Shown here in pieces: positions 1-10,872 of a stretch of DNA of 64,000 nucleotides; position 1 is the first letter of the stretch, and every line of letters begins with the position of its first letter. Both the position numbers and the translations under genes were made by a program. Origin of the DNA: Epichloe hybrida (taxonomy: Eukaryota; Ascomycota; Sordariomycetes; Hypocreales; Clavicipitaceae). The notes beneath the pieces were generated by a model. The model was not told where the DNA came from, did no database searches, and saw nothing but the letters and a program-made list of their open reading frames with translations. The stretch is from positions 2,108,001-2,172,000 of the forward strand of contig JAFEKR010000006.1 in NCBI GenBank assembly GCA_019022495.1. Reading direction: 5' to 3'.

Positions 1-3000
1 GCAGGACTTTCTGGTTGACAATGTTGTCTTCGACAATGAGCACGTCAAATATTGACCGAGGTGGACCTGATGCTGGATTGCTGCGAGATAGTGATTGATG
101 GCCTTTTCTCGGCGTTGCTGTTGTTGTTGGTGTTGTTGTTGTTGTTGTTGCCGCCGTCTCGGGTTTCGATGGAGTGGCGCCGGATTTGCGCCCAAGCTTC
201 AAAGGCCGTGCGAGCTCAGGAGCCGCTGGAGGAGGGTTGACACATTTGCGGCACTGAATGTAGAAGCTGAACTTGCTCCCAATGCCTCTCTTTGACGAAA
301 CGCCAATTTCGCCGCCCTGCATCTGGGTGAGAATCCGTGAGATGAACAGGCCAAGCCCAGATCCGCCATACTGGACGTGGGTACGTGGTGTGGCTTGTTG
401 GAAGCGCTGGAATAGCAGCTTCATTTCCTCTTCGGCCAGGCCAGGCCCAGTGTCCTCGACAGAACAGTGTATGTTGATCAGCTCTCCTGTACCCCATTCG
501 GTCTCGTCATCTATGTCCATGCTTGAATAGCGCAAGGTGTCGGTTTTGTCAAAGTACAAGACGCCCGTCTGTATGATCTCTGATATATCCTTCGACGCAC
601 TGAGGTTCACAGTAATGTTCCGGCGCTCACGGCCTTGAGTAAACTTGATTGCGTTAGTCATCAGGTTGATCAGGACTTGGCTCAATCGTGAGGGATCCAG
701 CTTAGCCCAAGTGACCCCGTGTCGCTCAAAGCTCTCGTCGACATTGCACTCGAACTCGATATCATGCGCGACCAACTCGGGTTCAAACATCTTCAAGGCT
801 GTTTGAACAACCTCGACGGGCTGTGCATCGCCTGGCGTCACGGCGAGTAGGTGCGAATCCAATTTCGACAGTGTCAAGATGTCGTTGACGATGCGCTTCT
901 GGTGGCTGGCGCAGAGGTTGATGGTGTTCGCCGCATCGAGGCATCCGTCCAACAGTTCTTCCACCTCTCTACTCCCCTCTCCGTGGCCGGTGAAGGACGA
1001 AATGTTGTTGACGATTTGATCGGCACATTGAAGGATCGCTGACAATGGATTGCGCATCTCGTGACTGGTAATGTCAATGAAATTTTCTTGTTGTCTCTTC
1101 AACTCGACTGCCTCCTCGCGACGCTCAGTTTGAACCTTTTCCGCCCACTTCTGCGATGAGATATCGGTGATGCAGCCAAAAATGGACTTCAACGCCCCAT
1201 CAGGTGTCTTCTCGGGAAACGCACTCATCAGAACCCACGTATCAACGGTGTTGCCATTTCTCTGCTGAGAACACTTGAAGCGGAACTCGAGAGAGATGGT
1301 CACTTTTTCGTTGATGAGCTTGGCCCACGCAGCCTCCAGACGCGGCCTGTCCTCGTTTCGAACACTAGTCATCCAGTCGCTCTCGGCATCTTGTGAGCGT
1401 GTGTGTCTCGATATCTGCCACCACATGTCGTTGCAATAATTGATCGTTCCATGTGCATCGGCAATGAACATGCCGACTGGGGCAAACTCGGCCATACGTG
1501 TGAATCTGTACTCGCTTTCGATGGCCTCTTGCGTTCTTTGTATCAACTGCATGGAGAGTTCCTGTCTATCCAGGGCGGCCAAGCGCGCGGCGCGCTGCCC
1601 GCGTCGTATTTCTTCTTCGAAAAGAACAACAGACGCCAATGATGTGGCGAGCTGCCGGGAGAGAAGCTGGACAAAGAGCTGGTAGTCGGCGTCGTAAGGT
1701 CTTCGGGGATTGGCGCCCAGAACAACGAATCCTGCTACGGCTTCCTTGGTTGTGGTGGGAATGACGGGGAACACGACGACAGTCGTGCATGGATGGCCGC
1801 ATCCTCGCCAGTCGATGTCTTTCAGCAAATTTTCCGGCAATGTGCCTTCGTCCTCTGAAAGGACGATGGGTACGCCTCCCATGGACAAGCTTTGGCGCAT
1901 ATAAGGAGCAAATCCGTCATCAGATGACTTCAAGTCTAGCGTAGCAGGGGCGACCGCATGGTCGGCCGGGATCCCGACGGATCCTTCGAGAGAGAATTGT
2001 GACGACAGGACCGGACTGCCGGAGTGCAGCGACGACACCTCGCTTTCGGTGTCTTCCTTTGCCGAGTAGATTAAGCTGAACGGCAGGTCAAACTCGTTGT
2101 ATTCGAGGCCAGTTTGCAGTTGAGGCCAGAATCCCGTCACCGTCGTGGCCGTAGCTACCCTCTCACCAATCTCTCGCAACGTAAGCATGCGTCTCTCGTT
2201 GACCTTTCGGCGTGTGTTCTCGAAGCAGGGGTTGTACAATCCAGTCACCTCTCCGTCAGAGCCAACCAGGGGAATGATTGCCCACGAGAAGAATGTCTCC
2301 TCGAGGAAGCCGTCCCGCTTAATGAAAAGGCGATTGTCGTGCTTCATAGTCGATTCCCCAGACTTCCATGCATTGTCAAAAATGGGTTTGATCTCGTCCC
2401 AGATCTCGTGCCAAGCATCTTCGTATCTGGCGCCCATGAGTTGCGGGTGTTTTTGACCTGCCAGTGAGATGTATGCCTCATTATATATTGCTACGCGATC
2501 AGGCCCCCAGTACATGGCAGCTGGATGAGGCGTGGCCATGACCAGACTAGACATGGTCCTCAAGTCGCTCGGCCAATCAGTCATGGGTCCGAGTGATGTG
2601 GATGCCCAATCCCGCGTCTTCGCGAACTTTATGTGATCTGGTAGGCTGTCGTCCAAAGGCAGCCTCGTCCAGTCGAAGAATTGCTTGACTGGCTGTTGTA
2701 GTAGGACCTGATTCGTAAAATCATCGGGGTGGCGCAACGAAGCACCAGCATCGTCAATGAAATTTGCTGGCAGGGTTTCCATGATGACATCTTCGTCTTG
2801 CTCCTCGGGAACAGCATCACCAAAATAGTCTGATGGACAGATGGATGGCTCGGCCACAGGATCAGCTGCCGGAGTGCTTGACATGTCCTGAGAAATGGCC
2901 GAGCAGCCAGTGGCAATTGGCACGTTCTTGACAGCGAGAGACAGAGGCGACGCCGGGCGCGTATATGATCGTGTCAGGTTCGAGTCGGCGCTGATGAAGC

Positions 3001-4114
3001 GGAACCTCTGGCGTACGGTGGCGCACGACCAGGTCATGCCGCCGTATATATGAGAAGCCATCGACGCCGAGTCCTGGCTGGCTCGACCGGTGGGCAGGCA
3101 TGTGGCCCAGGACACAAAACGGTCGTAGCTGCCGGCGTCACCAAGGTCACCCGCCTCGGTGCCAACGAGTTTGAGCAACTCTTGCGAAGAACGCAGCGAA
3201 GCGTTGCAATACAGAACATGAAGACACAACCTGGGCGATACCGTCAGAGTTGGATAAAGCAGGTCGATGAGAAACGTTGGTCTGTCGTCTTGCTCCACGA
3301 GCTCGATGGCTCCGATATTCTGCACTTGAGCCAGGCTGGGTGAGGTAATGCGAACATCTGGACTCAGTGCCGAAGCGGGCATATCGACAGATGAGCCCAG
3401 ACTGCCAGTAGTAGTGCTCCTAGATACAACGGAGCTCATTGAGTTGACATTGGCATGTGGCAGTTTCACAGTCGTAACATCCTCGCTTGGCACGTCTACC
3501 GCAGTCCGCGAAAACATGCTCGCGCTGATATCCGGGGAGGTACCCGTGGGCCGGCCCGTTCTTCTGGAGGGGTTGTGTGAGAAGAAGAGAGGCGAAAGGG
3601 GACCATCGCGATTCACTGAAGGCACGGCGGGACTTGAGGCGGCAGAGGGAATCTCAAAGCGTCGGGGAGGTGAAGAGCCGGTCCGAGGCTTTTTGAAGTG
3701 AGTGAGTTCCATATCGGCGTCGCCAGAGGATCTGCGCAGATGCGATTGTCGCTTCCCTGAAGTCCCCAGATGGGGAGGAGGGTGAGCCCCTTTTGTGGTG
3801 GGAGTTGGGGCAAGAGCTGATGAAGTCGAAGGGGCTCGCGAGGACCATGAGTGAGCGGCCGTGACGCCTAGCAGGTCGTGCCCATTATCAAGAACTTCCC
3901 GTTGAGCTTCGTTTCGACCAGGTTCGGGCGACCAGACAGGCTTCGGAGGCAGCGAGAGCGTCGTCGATAGGGCCGTTGTGCGGGGTGAGTTCCTTGGCAA
4001 GGTATCGTGAGATGAAGAGGTAGCAATCGAGTCAGAGGTGGATTTCAAGGTGATAGAGGAACGATGAGACGGTAAGCTCGGGTGGGAAACAGAGGAGTCC
4101 TCTTGCTCGTGCAT
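1..4114 (-). CDS. Hybrid sensor histidine kinase (C-terminus beyond left edge)
   Basis: A two-component hybrid histidine kinase that autophosphorylates on His and passes phosphate to its own receiver. About 1371 codons are open without an intron. Residues 1-450 are Ser/Pro-rich and probably disordered. A PAS-like block (SLVMATPHPAAMYWGPDRVA) begins near residue 520, followed by a GAF-like stretch. A second PAS (AEFAPVGMFIADAHG) lies near 873. The H-box SHEMRNPLSAI has its phospho-acceptor His near residue 1018. The ATPase domain shows the N-box LMTNAIKF and the glycine motifs DTGPGL and GGSGLGLF. A Thr-rich linker encoded by a (GTT)n-like tract leads into the receiver start DVLIVEDNIVNQKVL, where the window ends; the receiver Asp lies outside. 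The start is the Met at 4114. The frame stays open upstream with Mets at 4318 and 4345, so a longer N-terminus is possible. I could not assign the fungal HHK class. Confidence 0.93.
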   Translation of the reverse strand, partial: MHEQEDSSVSHPSLPSHRSSITLKSTSDSIATSSSHDTLPRNSPRTTALSTTLSLPPKPVWSPEPGRNEAQREVLDNGHDLLGVTAAHSWSSRAPSTSSALAPTPTTKGAHPPPHLGTSGKRQSHLRRSSGDADMELTHFKKPRTGSSPPRRFEIPSAASSPAVPSVNRDGPLSPLFFSHNPSRRTGRPTGTSPDISASMFSRTAVDVPSEDVTTVKLPHANVNSMSSVVSRSTTTGSLGSSVDMPASALSPDVRITSPSLAQVQNIGAIELVEQDDRPTFLIDLLYPTLTVSPRLCLHVLYCNASLRSSQELLKLVGTEAGDLGDAGSYDRFVSWATCLPTGRASQDSASMASHIYGGMTWSCATVRQRFRFISADSNLTRSYTRPASPLSLAVKNVPIATGCSAISQDMSSTPAADPVAEPSICPSDYFGDAVPEEQDEDVIMETLPANFIDDAGASLRHPDDFTNQVLLQQPVKQFFDWTRLPLDDSLPDHIKFAKTRDWASTSLGPMTDWPSDLRTMSSLVMATPHPAAMYWGPDRVAIYNEAYISLAGQKHPQLMGARYEDAWHEIWDEIKPIFDNAWKSGESTMKHDNRLFIKRDGFLEETFFSWAIIPLVGSDGEVTGLYNPCFENTRRKVNERRMLTLREIGERVATATTVTGFWPQLQTGLEYNEFDLPFSLIYSAKEDTESEVSSLHSGSPVLSSQFSLEGSVGIPADHAVAPATLDLKSSDDGFAPYMRQSLSMGGVPIVLSEDEGTLPENLLKDIDWRGCGHPCTTVVVFPVIPTTTKEAVAGFVVLGANPRRPYDADYQLFVQLLSRQLATSLASVVLFEEEIRRGQRAARLAALDRQELSMQLIQRTQEAIESEYRFTRMAEFAPVGMFIADAHGTINYCNDMWWQISRHTRSQDAESDWMTSVRNEDRPRLEAAWAKLINEKVTISLEFRFKCSQQRNGNTVDTWVLMSAFPEKTPDGALKSIFGCITDISSQKWAEKVQTERREEAVELKRQQENFIDITSHEMRNPLSAILQCADQIVNNISSFTGHGEGSREVEELLDGCLDAANTINLCASHQKRIVNDILTLSKLDSHLLAVTPGDAQPVEVVQTALKMFEPELVAHDIEFECNVDESFERHGVTWAKLDPSRLSQVLINLMTNAIKFTQGRERRNITVNLSASKDISEIIQTGVLYFDKTDTLRYSSMDIDDETEWGTGELINIHCSVEDTGPGLAEEEMKLLFQRFQQATPRTHVQYGGSGLGLFISRILTQMQGGEIGVSSKRGIGSKFSFYIQCRKCVNPPPAAPELARPLKLGRKSGATPSKPETAATTTTTTPTTTATPRKGHQSLSRSNPASGPPRSIFDVLIVEDNIVNQKVL
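112..150. repeat. Degenerate GTT/TTG triplet repeat in coding sequence
   Basis: A run of TTG/GTT triplets inside the histidine kinase gene. On the coding strand it encodes the Thr-rich linker between the ATPase and receiver domains. Confidence 0.8.
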
Positions 4115-4814
4115 CAAGACGTCGGGACGCCGGGGTGATTGTCTGAAAAGGGATTGGCACTGGCAGTGGTCACTGATGACTGGTAGCTGAGCTGGTAAAT
4201 GAGAAGCGTCTGGGCCAGAATGTAACAGCCGAGCCGGGGTGTTGAAGGACGGACGGACGGACGGGGCAAGTCGTCGGGCTGGATGGACGAACAGGCAGAG
4301 ACGACAGGCAGACGACATGCAGAGTCCGATGTAAGACAGGCACATGCAAGACGGGGGGGCGGGTAGAGCGGTGGATCGCGAAATCGTCAAGGTCAATGTC
4401 GACTGGATTCGGAGTTGTGGGCCACGGACTGTGGACCCGTCGGGCAGAGAGGCCTTGGAGGCAAGCCAAGACAAAGAAACAAAGAAAGCAGAGTCTAGAA
4501 TCGATGCCGCCAGCCAGGGCAAGTGCCACCCACCTGGATGCGAGGTGGGTGCTTCGGCACTTCAGCATAGACTTGGCGCCGATGCTGTGCTTGCCTGTGA
4601 GAGAACTCCCAAGGGGCACGCAAATTTCTATTTCGCTCATCAGGAGTCCTTGAATAACGAGCAGGATGTAACGAACTCCGGCAAGTAGCTACTAAAAAAA
4701 TCGTTACAAGAGAAAGACCGTTGATGCAGAACGGGCGCTGCATAGTGCAAAGCGACCTTTCCGGATTTGGTTAGATCTTGCTTATTTAAACTTGCATCGT
4801 GTCACGGTACCGTA
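4115..4814. other. 5' flank of the histidine kinase gene
   Basis: No separate gene is visible. It contains a short GGAC tandem run near 4247-4262. The kinase frame stays open for at least 230 bp here, so part could be coding. Beyond 4680 the base composition drops towards AT-rich. Confidence 0.4.
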
Positions 4815-5048
4815 CTCCTTGAGCGTGTTACAGCTTGTGGAGTCACCTTAGCTAGGGTCTGTATCCAATTAGATAGACGTGGATTAGAGGTATATTCGCT
4901 TATATATAAATAGGCTAATAATAAATATACTACTGATTTTCCCTATAAATTACTACACCACACTTTCGCGTGCTTACGCGTCACTGACCTTGTGGCAGGG
5001 GGGCTGTGGGGGCCCCACTGACCCATAAGCTGTAGCACGCTCAAGGAG
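4815..5048. mobile_element. MITE-like element with 26-bp terminal inverted repeats
   Basis: 4815-4840 (starting CTCCTTGAGCG) is the reverse complement of 5023-5048 at 24 of 26 positions. Both mismatches are C/T-type transitions, as RIP or deamination would make. The 234-bp interior is AT-rich on the left, GC-rich on the right, and has no coding capacity. I see no clear target-site duplication (left flank ACCGTA, right flank ATCAAT). This fits a small non-autonomous DNA transposon, but the superfamily cannot be named. Confidence 0.55.
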
Positions 5049-5592
5049 ATCAATCAAAGCTCCGACGCTCATCCTGGCCTGGTGCGTACGGAGTATTAAA
5101 GGCCCGCAGTATCATTGGCCATAGCGCCTTGTTAGTATGCAGGGAGATTTCCCGTCACGCGCCGCGCTCTCGTTGCGGCTATTGCACGGGTCAGCTGGCA
5201 GCGAGAGGAGATGAGATCGGCAAGACGCTTGAGAATGAACCCCCCAGCGTGCTTCTTTTCTCTCTCCCTCTCTCGCCTACTACGGGCTATTTTTATTCTT
5301 TGCTTTTTTTTTTGCTTTTAGCTTCTTGCTCTATATTGTTCTGGCCACCAGCTATCCAATGACCGCGACCGTATTTGGCTCCATATGTTCGCCAATGGAT
5401 CAGAGCATTACAATTGGGTCCGCCGACTCCCTGTCAAACATAAGTTAGTTGTAACCTGCTACCTGACAGAGGGACAAGCCTCTCCTGGGCTTTTTATCTT
5501 TTTGCATAGTTCACATAACCTGACCATGGCTAAAGACCTGACCATCCTAGTAATGCACATGCTGGCCTGACCATACCTAAGACCTTATCATT
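5049..5592. other. Intergenic stretch between two elements
   Basis: Mixed composition with no recognisable gene. It has one TACGGAGTA motif (5087-5095) and pyrimidine runs near 5260-5330. Confidence 0.4.
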
Positions 5593-8528
5593 TGTTGAGG
5601 ATATTCACAGCCTCACATCGTAGCCTCAGATATCAGGCATCACTCTTGTTATCCCCTCTTCGTTTAACGATGTAGCTTCCCGCATCGCGTTTAATATTGC
5701 GGTTTATCGCAGGCTTCGTTTGAAGACCTAGATTCATTACTTATAGATTTAAAGCTTATAAGCTTCCCTTTTTCTTCTAGACTACGAATTCCTAGATAGC
5801 AATTTTACATTATTATCTTTTCTTCTAACCACTCTTTGCCTCTGTCTACATCATTCCATAGGTTATAAGCCTAGCGCTTACAATCACGCCCTTACCTTTC
5901 TTTTTATTTTTCCCTTTTATCTAACTATTATAGTCTTATGTATAATCACATATCTTTTCCTAATATCTTATTAAAGTAAATTACTTAACTTATAAGGTAG
6001 CATAAAGACCTTTTCCTTTACCTAAAACTAATAACACTATATAAGTTAAGATTAGATTAATTATAATTTGGCTTCCTTTTACACATATAAAGCTATAAAA
6101 TTTTTACATAACTAGGAATTAAATACATAACCTTTATATATTATTTTCCTAATTTATAAGCGTAATAATTTTTCTCTAAGCTATAAACTTATATATTACT
6201 TAACACCACATGATCTTTTATAATATATATAAAAAGTTAATCCCTTCTAGGTAAATCTTAGTAGATAGTAGGCTAGGATAAGACATTCCTTATAGAACTA
6301 CCTTAGGCACCTAAAACTAATAATCTAGATCTATTACTATCTAGGGTAAAGTAGTATATAGTAAAGCAAGTAAAGTAAGTATAGTAAATTCTAGGTAAAG
6401 CGTTACCCTTTAACTAGGCTAAGGTAAACCATTTTAGGGTATTTAAAAACGCCTTTTAGGCTGCTTATATTCTTAACTTTATATCTTTATATATTAGTAG
6501 CTACATAGTAATTTAATCCTTAGAGAAGCTACTGCTATAACTCCTATTAGACTAAATTAACGATAATTAGTATTAAATATGTATGGTAATAGGAGTATAC
6601 GAATTCTAATATATAACTCTACCCTTCCTTTCCTATATTATAGCTAATAACCTAGGTGCTTCTAGCATAATCCTAGCTACCTAACCTAACTTAAATAAAC
6701 TTAATAATATTACTAAAGTATAGTATATAAGGACTATAGTTATTACTTCTCTTAAAGGGGCTAAGAACTTTAAGGAATAGGAGATCTTAATCTAAATGTA
6801 AGTTTATATTATATAGCTTACACTATATTTAACTAGAGCAACTCTATAGTCTTAAGAGACTAATAAGTATTATACTATTCTCTCTTCTATTATATAGCAA
6901 AGCCTCTCTTTATAAGTCTAAAAGAATTTAACATATATAGGATAGACTAACACAATGCTAGTTACTAATATAATATAATTAATCAAAAGCGATTATGGCT
7001 TTAAGGCTAATTTAGCTATTATTAAGCTACTATAATAGTTCTCTTAATTAAAGAGGGCTAATTTCTCTATAATAAGAGCTTAGCTAGACTATTACTAGAA
7101 CCTTTAGAACCGGATCTATAAGATTAAAAAGATCCCTAATATTATTTAGGTGTCACAGATAATTAAAGCTATTAAAGGTTTAATGCCTAATATCCATAAC
7201 GCGTAGAAGATTAAGGGATTCTCTAAATCTAAGCTTATAAAGGAAGGTATACTTACCTATTTAATATATAAAGCTAATAAGCCTTAGAAGGACTAAAAGG
7301 TTAACTTTAATACCTAATAAAAGAATAATAAGGACAATGCTAATATAAAAGGCAAAGGCAAAGCTCTAATAAAGAAGAACGAAACCTCTAAGACTATTAA
7401 GCTAGATTACGGTTATTTAATCTCTCTAGGACAACCTATTTATTTAAAGGATAATTACTAGAAGCTTTATCTAGAGAAGAAGCCTAACTTAATAAAGAAG
7501 AAAGGTAACATAACTATAACTACCACTATAACTGCCTCTCCTAACATTATTACTATAGGAAGTAATCTCTCTCTTATGGTAATTAACTAGGACTATTCCT
7601 TTTAAATAATGGCGAATTGCCTTACAAAGGAAGACTATATTCTTAACTCTAGATGTAACACTTACACGTTTAATATAACTAAATAGTTTACCTATTTAAA
7701 CACTAATATAGTTACTAGACTAATGATATTAAGCAATAGAGAATAACTTAATATTAAAGGCATTAGTAATGTTAAACTCCCTATTAGCGAAGGCTACCTA
7801 GAATTATCTAATGCCTAATAGGCACTAAAGGCTAAAGTTAATATAATTTCGCTAGGCCTTCTTAAGCAAGGAGGTATTGTTATAGATGGATATAAAGATT
7901 AATTAATCTTAAAGTCTACAGGCAATGCTATTACTTCTTATTACTAGAAGTCTAACGTGTTAACATTAATTCTTAGGGAGGAGGAACCTTAATTTAATTT
8001 CGCGGCCCTATTAAGCAAATCTATCACTAAGAAGGTGGAATTTAGCCTCTTACACAAAAGACTTAGGCATGTAAGGAAAGAACAAATTATGCTAGCTTAC
8101 AAAGAAGTAGGAATTGTTATTAACCCTACCTTATTAATCAATTTCCAGTGTTTAGCTTACCTTCTATTAAAGGCTCCTTAGATAATTCATTAAGAGAACT
8201 CTAATAATATAACTACTTTCCTTTCTTACGTGTTCTAGGACTTTATTAAACATAAGCCTAAAGGCTTTAGGGGGAAGAAGCACATATTATATGTAATTAA
8301 CGCCTATACACGCTTTCACTAGGTAATCCTAACTATTAATAAAGCTAGCGTAGTTAAAGCAATTTAAGCTTAGAAGACTGCTATTAAAAATATAAGCAGT
8401 GGCTTTACTATTAAATACTTCTATATAGATAACGCAACTAAATTCCTTAGAGAAAAGTTTAAACTCTTCTATTAGAAGGAGGGAATTATCTATTAAACTA
8501 GCGCTCCGTACGTTCCTACCTATTAAGG
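5593..8528 (+). mobile_element. RIP-degraded, truncated Ty1/copia-type LTR retrotransposon
   Basis: A candidate 5' LTR (5593-5858) begins TGTTGAGGATATTCAC and ends CA. It is followed by a decayed primer-binding-like site (TAGGTTATAAGCC). The body is extremely AT-rich and full of TAG/TAA codons where CAG, CAA or TGG would be expected, as RIP produces. In order one can still read: a gag-like region; a CCHC-like relic near 7400-7490; a decayed aspartic protease motif near 7645-7660 (NSRC where DSGC is expected); the GAG-pre-integrase motif LLHKRLRHVRKEQ (8047-8085); and integrase fragments YVINAYTRFH (about 8290-8319) and FYIDNATKFL (about 8419-8448), both in one frame. The element stops abruptly just after TSAPYVPTY. 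Reverse transcriptase, RNase H and the 3' LTR are absent. Confidence 0.85.
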
Positions 8529-8734
8529 CCTTCCGTCGAAACGAACGCCTCGCCGACATCAAGATCCCGTCGTCCCGTGGATGCGGCTCGACCATAACGA
8601 AGAACATACAAAATCGCTCAGGAGGTCATTAGGTTCAACAGCCCGCAACGAAGCTTGTCTCACAACGAGACGACGTCAGATCAATACATGCATGGCATAA
8701 TCGAAAACACCGCGAGCATATACTGCCTCCCACA

Positions 8735-9791
8735 ATGAAGCTCACCTTGTTCACATCGCGGGAATCCCGCTCATACCGCATCCTCCACCGAGTATGGCCT
8801 CGAGCAGCAAGAAAAGGAACAACATGGCTCATACCCCTCGAACTCATCGGCTTGGTGCCCATCCTCACCATCTTCAGCATCGCACAGCCAGACATGTACC
8901 GATCAACCATGTGGGAGATTGGGTTTCAGCATAAACTCAACTCCAACCCTAACATGGTCTTATACGCCTACGCAAATTACCAGCCTTTGCCCAAGGTTCC
9001 TTTCATCTGGTCCCAGACGTGAGTTGCTGCTGATCCAGTCTTCATGATGTCCCCGTGTCGAGGGCACGCCGTTGATCGGCTACTTTTATGTGCATGCCAC
9101 GGGTACAAGGGAGGAAGCACAAGTTGGCTAAGTTGGGTTTTTGTTTCCAGTCTGACCGATTTCAATGTCGCCATCTCCGTCACATCGCTCTTCTTCCTCC
9201 TCGCAAAGCTCATCTCCTTCATCATGCAACTGTGGTATCCCGTCTTCGCCACCTTTGTCAATTGCGCCATGGTGGCCCTCTACGTCGTCAGCACCTACGG
9301 CCAAATCGGACCCGACTACGCAGATGCACGATATCCAGCCCCCGCGGCGTGGTATTTCCGACAGGGTTGCGATCTGGCCAAGAAATATGGCAAGTACAGG
9401 TCATGCCAAATAGCCCAGGCGTCGTTGTTTATCACGCTATACATGCTGTAAGTCGATGGGTGCGCCCCCGCTTGTGTCGTCGCTTTTCATCGTCTGGGAG
9501 ACACAGCGGAAACAAGAACTGGGTCTGGATCGCTGATGATCAAACAGTGTAATTTATGTGCTCAACTTGGGCTTTTCGATCTGGGCCATGTGGCCAAACC
9601 CTCTCAACGACGTAGATGAGGAAGACGACCAGTTCTCCACCAGTTCGGACCTCAAGGAGCGATCGACCTGGGAGATGCAGAGCATGAAGTCGCCCATGTC
9701 GATTCGCGAATCACCATTTACGCCGAGGACACAGGCCTTCCGTACTCTGGATAGACAGCTTCCTCTGCGACAGCACCAAAGCTCGCGATAG
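8735..9791 (+). CDS. MARVEL-like four-helix membrane protein
   Basis: Three exons, 8735-9018, 9151-9447 and 9548-9791, give a 274-residue protein. Splice sites are GTGAGT/CAG and GTAAGT/CAG, and joining them keeps the frame and restores continuous hydrophobic helices. Segments around LELIGLVPILTIFSIAQ, SVTSLFFLLAKLISF, FATFVNCAMVALYVVS and QASLFITLYMLVIYVLNLG look like four membrane spans. The C-terminal tail is acidic and Ser/Thr-rich (DVDEEDDQF). This is the layout of fungal MARVEL-domain proteins, membrane organisers of unknown specific role. The start Met lies only about 200 bp from the end of the decayed retrotransposon, so most of the promoter is either very short or replaced by transposon sequence. 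Confidence 0.85.
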
Positions 9792-10872
9792 GCCGTTGTC
9801 ACGCTTCGGTAGTGGGGAGTTTGCATAAGAGGCAGCTATGGGGTGGATGCAGGAGAGATGTGGACAAGCCATGTGAGGCGGGGCTGGCTCAATTCACCTT
9901 TGACTTGGAATTATGTTTGGGATACCTGGCGTATTGGGGGCATGGGCAACAATCTACGAATGCTGTGACTTATTGATCCATTCATCATGTTATACCTTGC
10001 AAGACCATTCCTCAGGTTTCACTATATCTTGTCAGATTACGAGGGTGAAAACGATGGCAAATTCGTGAATACCTCGTGTGGTGTCCATGAGTTTCGTCGT
10101 TTCAACTTGCTTGAAAGACGAAGTAAAGCCCCAAGCACTGATACGTGCCGAAGCTTTCGTTGCGCTCTGAAGAAGACACGTGTGAAGCATGCAGTGAGAC
10201 AATAGCGCCGGTCATGCAAAAGGGTTCGCGGTACGGAGAATTTTGTAATTCAAATGAAGTTGGTTTCGCATGACTTTATTTGGCAGCGCTGTTTTTGGAA
10301 CTGCAACTGTCGGTCGGTGCAACGGAGTAACACGGCATCAATCAGTTGGCGCGGGATCTCGCAGGAGCTGCCTATTCCAGGGCCTCACAACACAACGCAA
10401 TAACGCAACGCAACGTAACGCAACATAACACAATGAGGCTCTTGGAAACCCCTTTATTATATTATTCCTTGAAATATAGCTATATTATATAACCACAGAA
10501 GATGTAATTAACACTACTAATACCCAGTAAGTACGGAGTAAGCAAGGGAATCATATATCTACATAGTAGTTAAATCTAGCGGTTAGGTGTGGGGCCTGTC
10601 TTTCTAAATTAGCACTAGATTAGATATAATAGGCTATCCTTCTAGATTAGGACTAACGCGGTATGCGCATTCAGTGACGCCTACATTGTATTCCAGTCCT
10701 CGCAAGCCCACTGTTAGCCCACTATTATATAAGCTGCAAGCAATCCGTGTCGCTGGTCCAGCAGTGACATTGGACGAGCTCCCGTCCCCCGCGTCTGTCT
10801 CGACATCTTGGATCTGCTGTCGGAAGCTGTGAGCTCCGACGTAGACGAGGCTTGTTTGTCGTCAGCCTCCAA
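9792..10872. other. Intergenic region with AACGC tandem repeat
   Basis: No recognisable gene. A degenerate AACGC/AACAC tandem tract lies at about 10386-10434, then an AT-richer stretch at 10440-10740. One TACGGAGTA motif lies at 10532-10540. AGCCCACT is partly duplicated near 10707-10725. Confidence 0.45.

Noticed and set aside
4170..4640. 156-codon minus-strand ORF upstream of the kinase
   Set aside because: It is out of frame with the kinase and Ser/Pro/Val-rich because of a GGAC tandem run; no family is seen.
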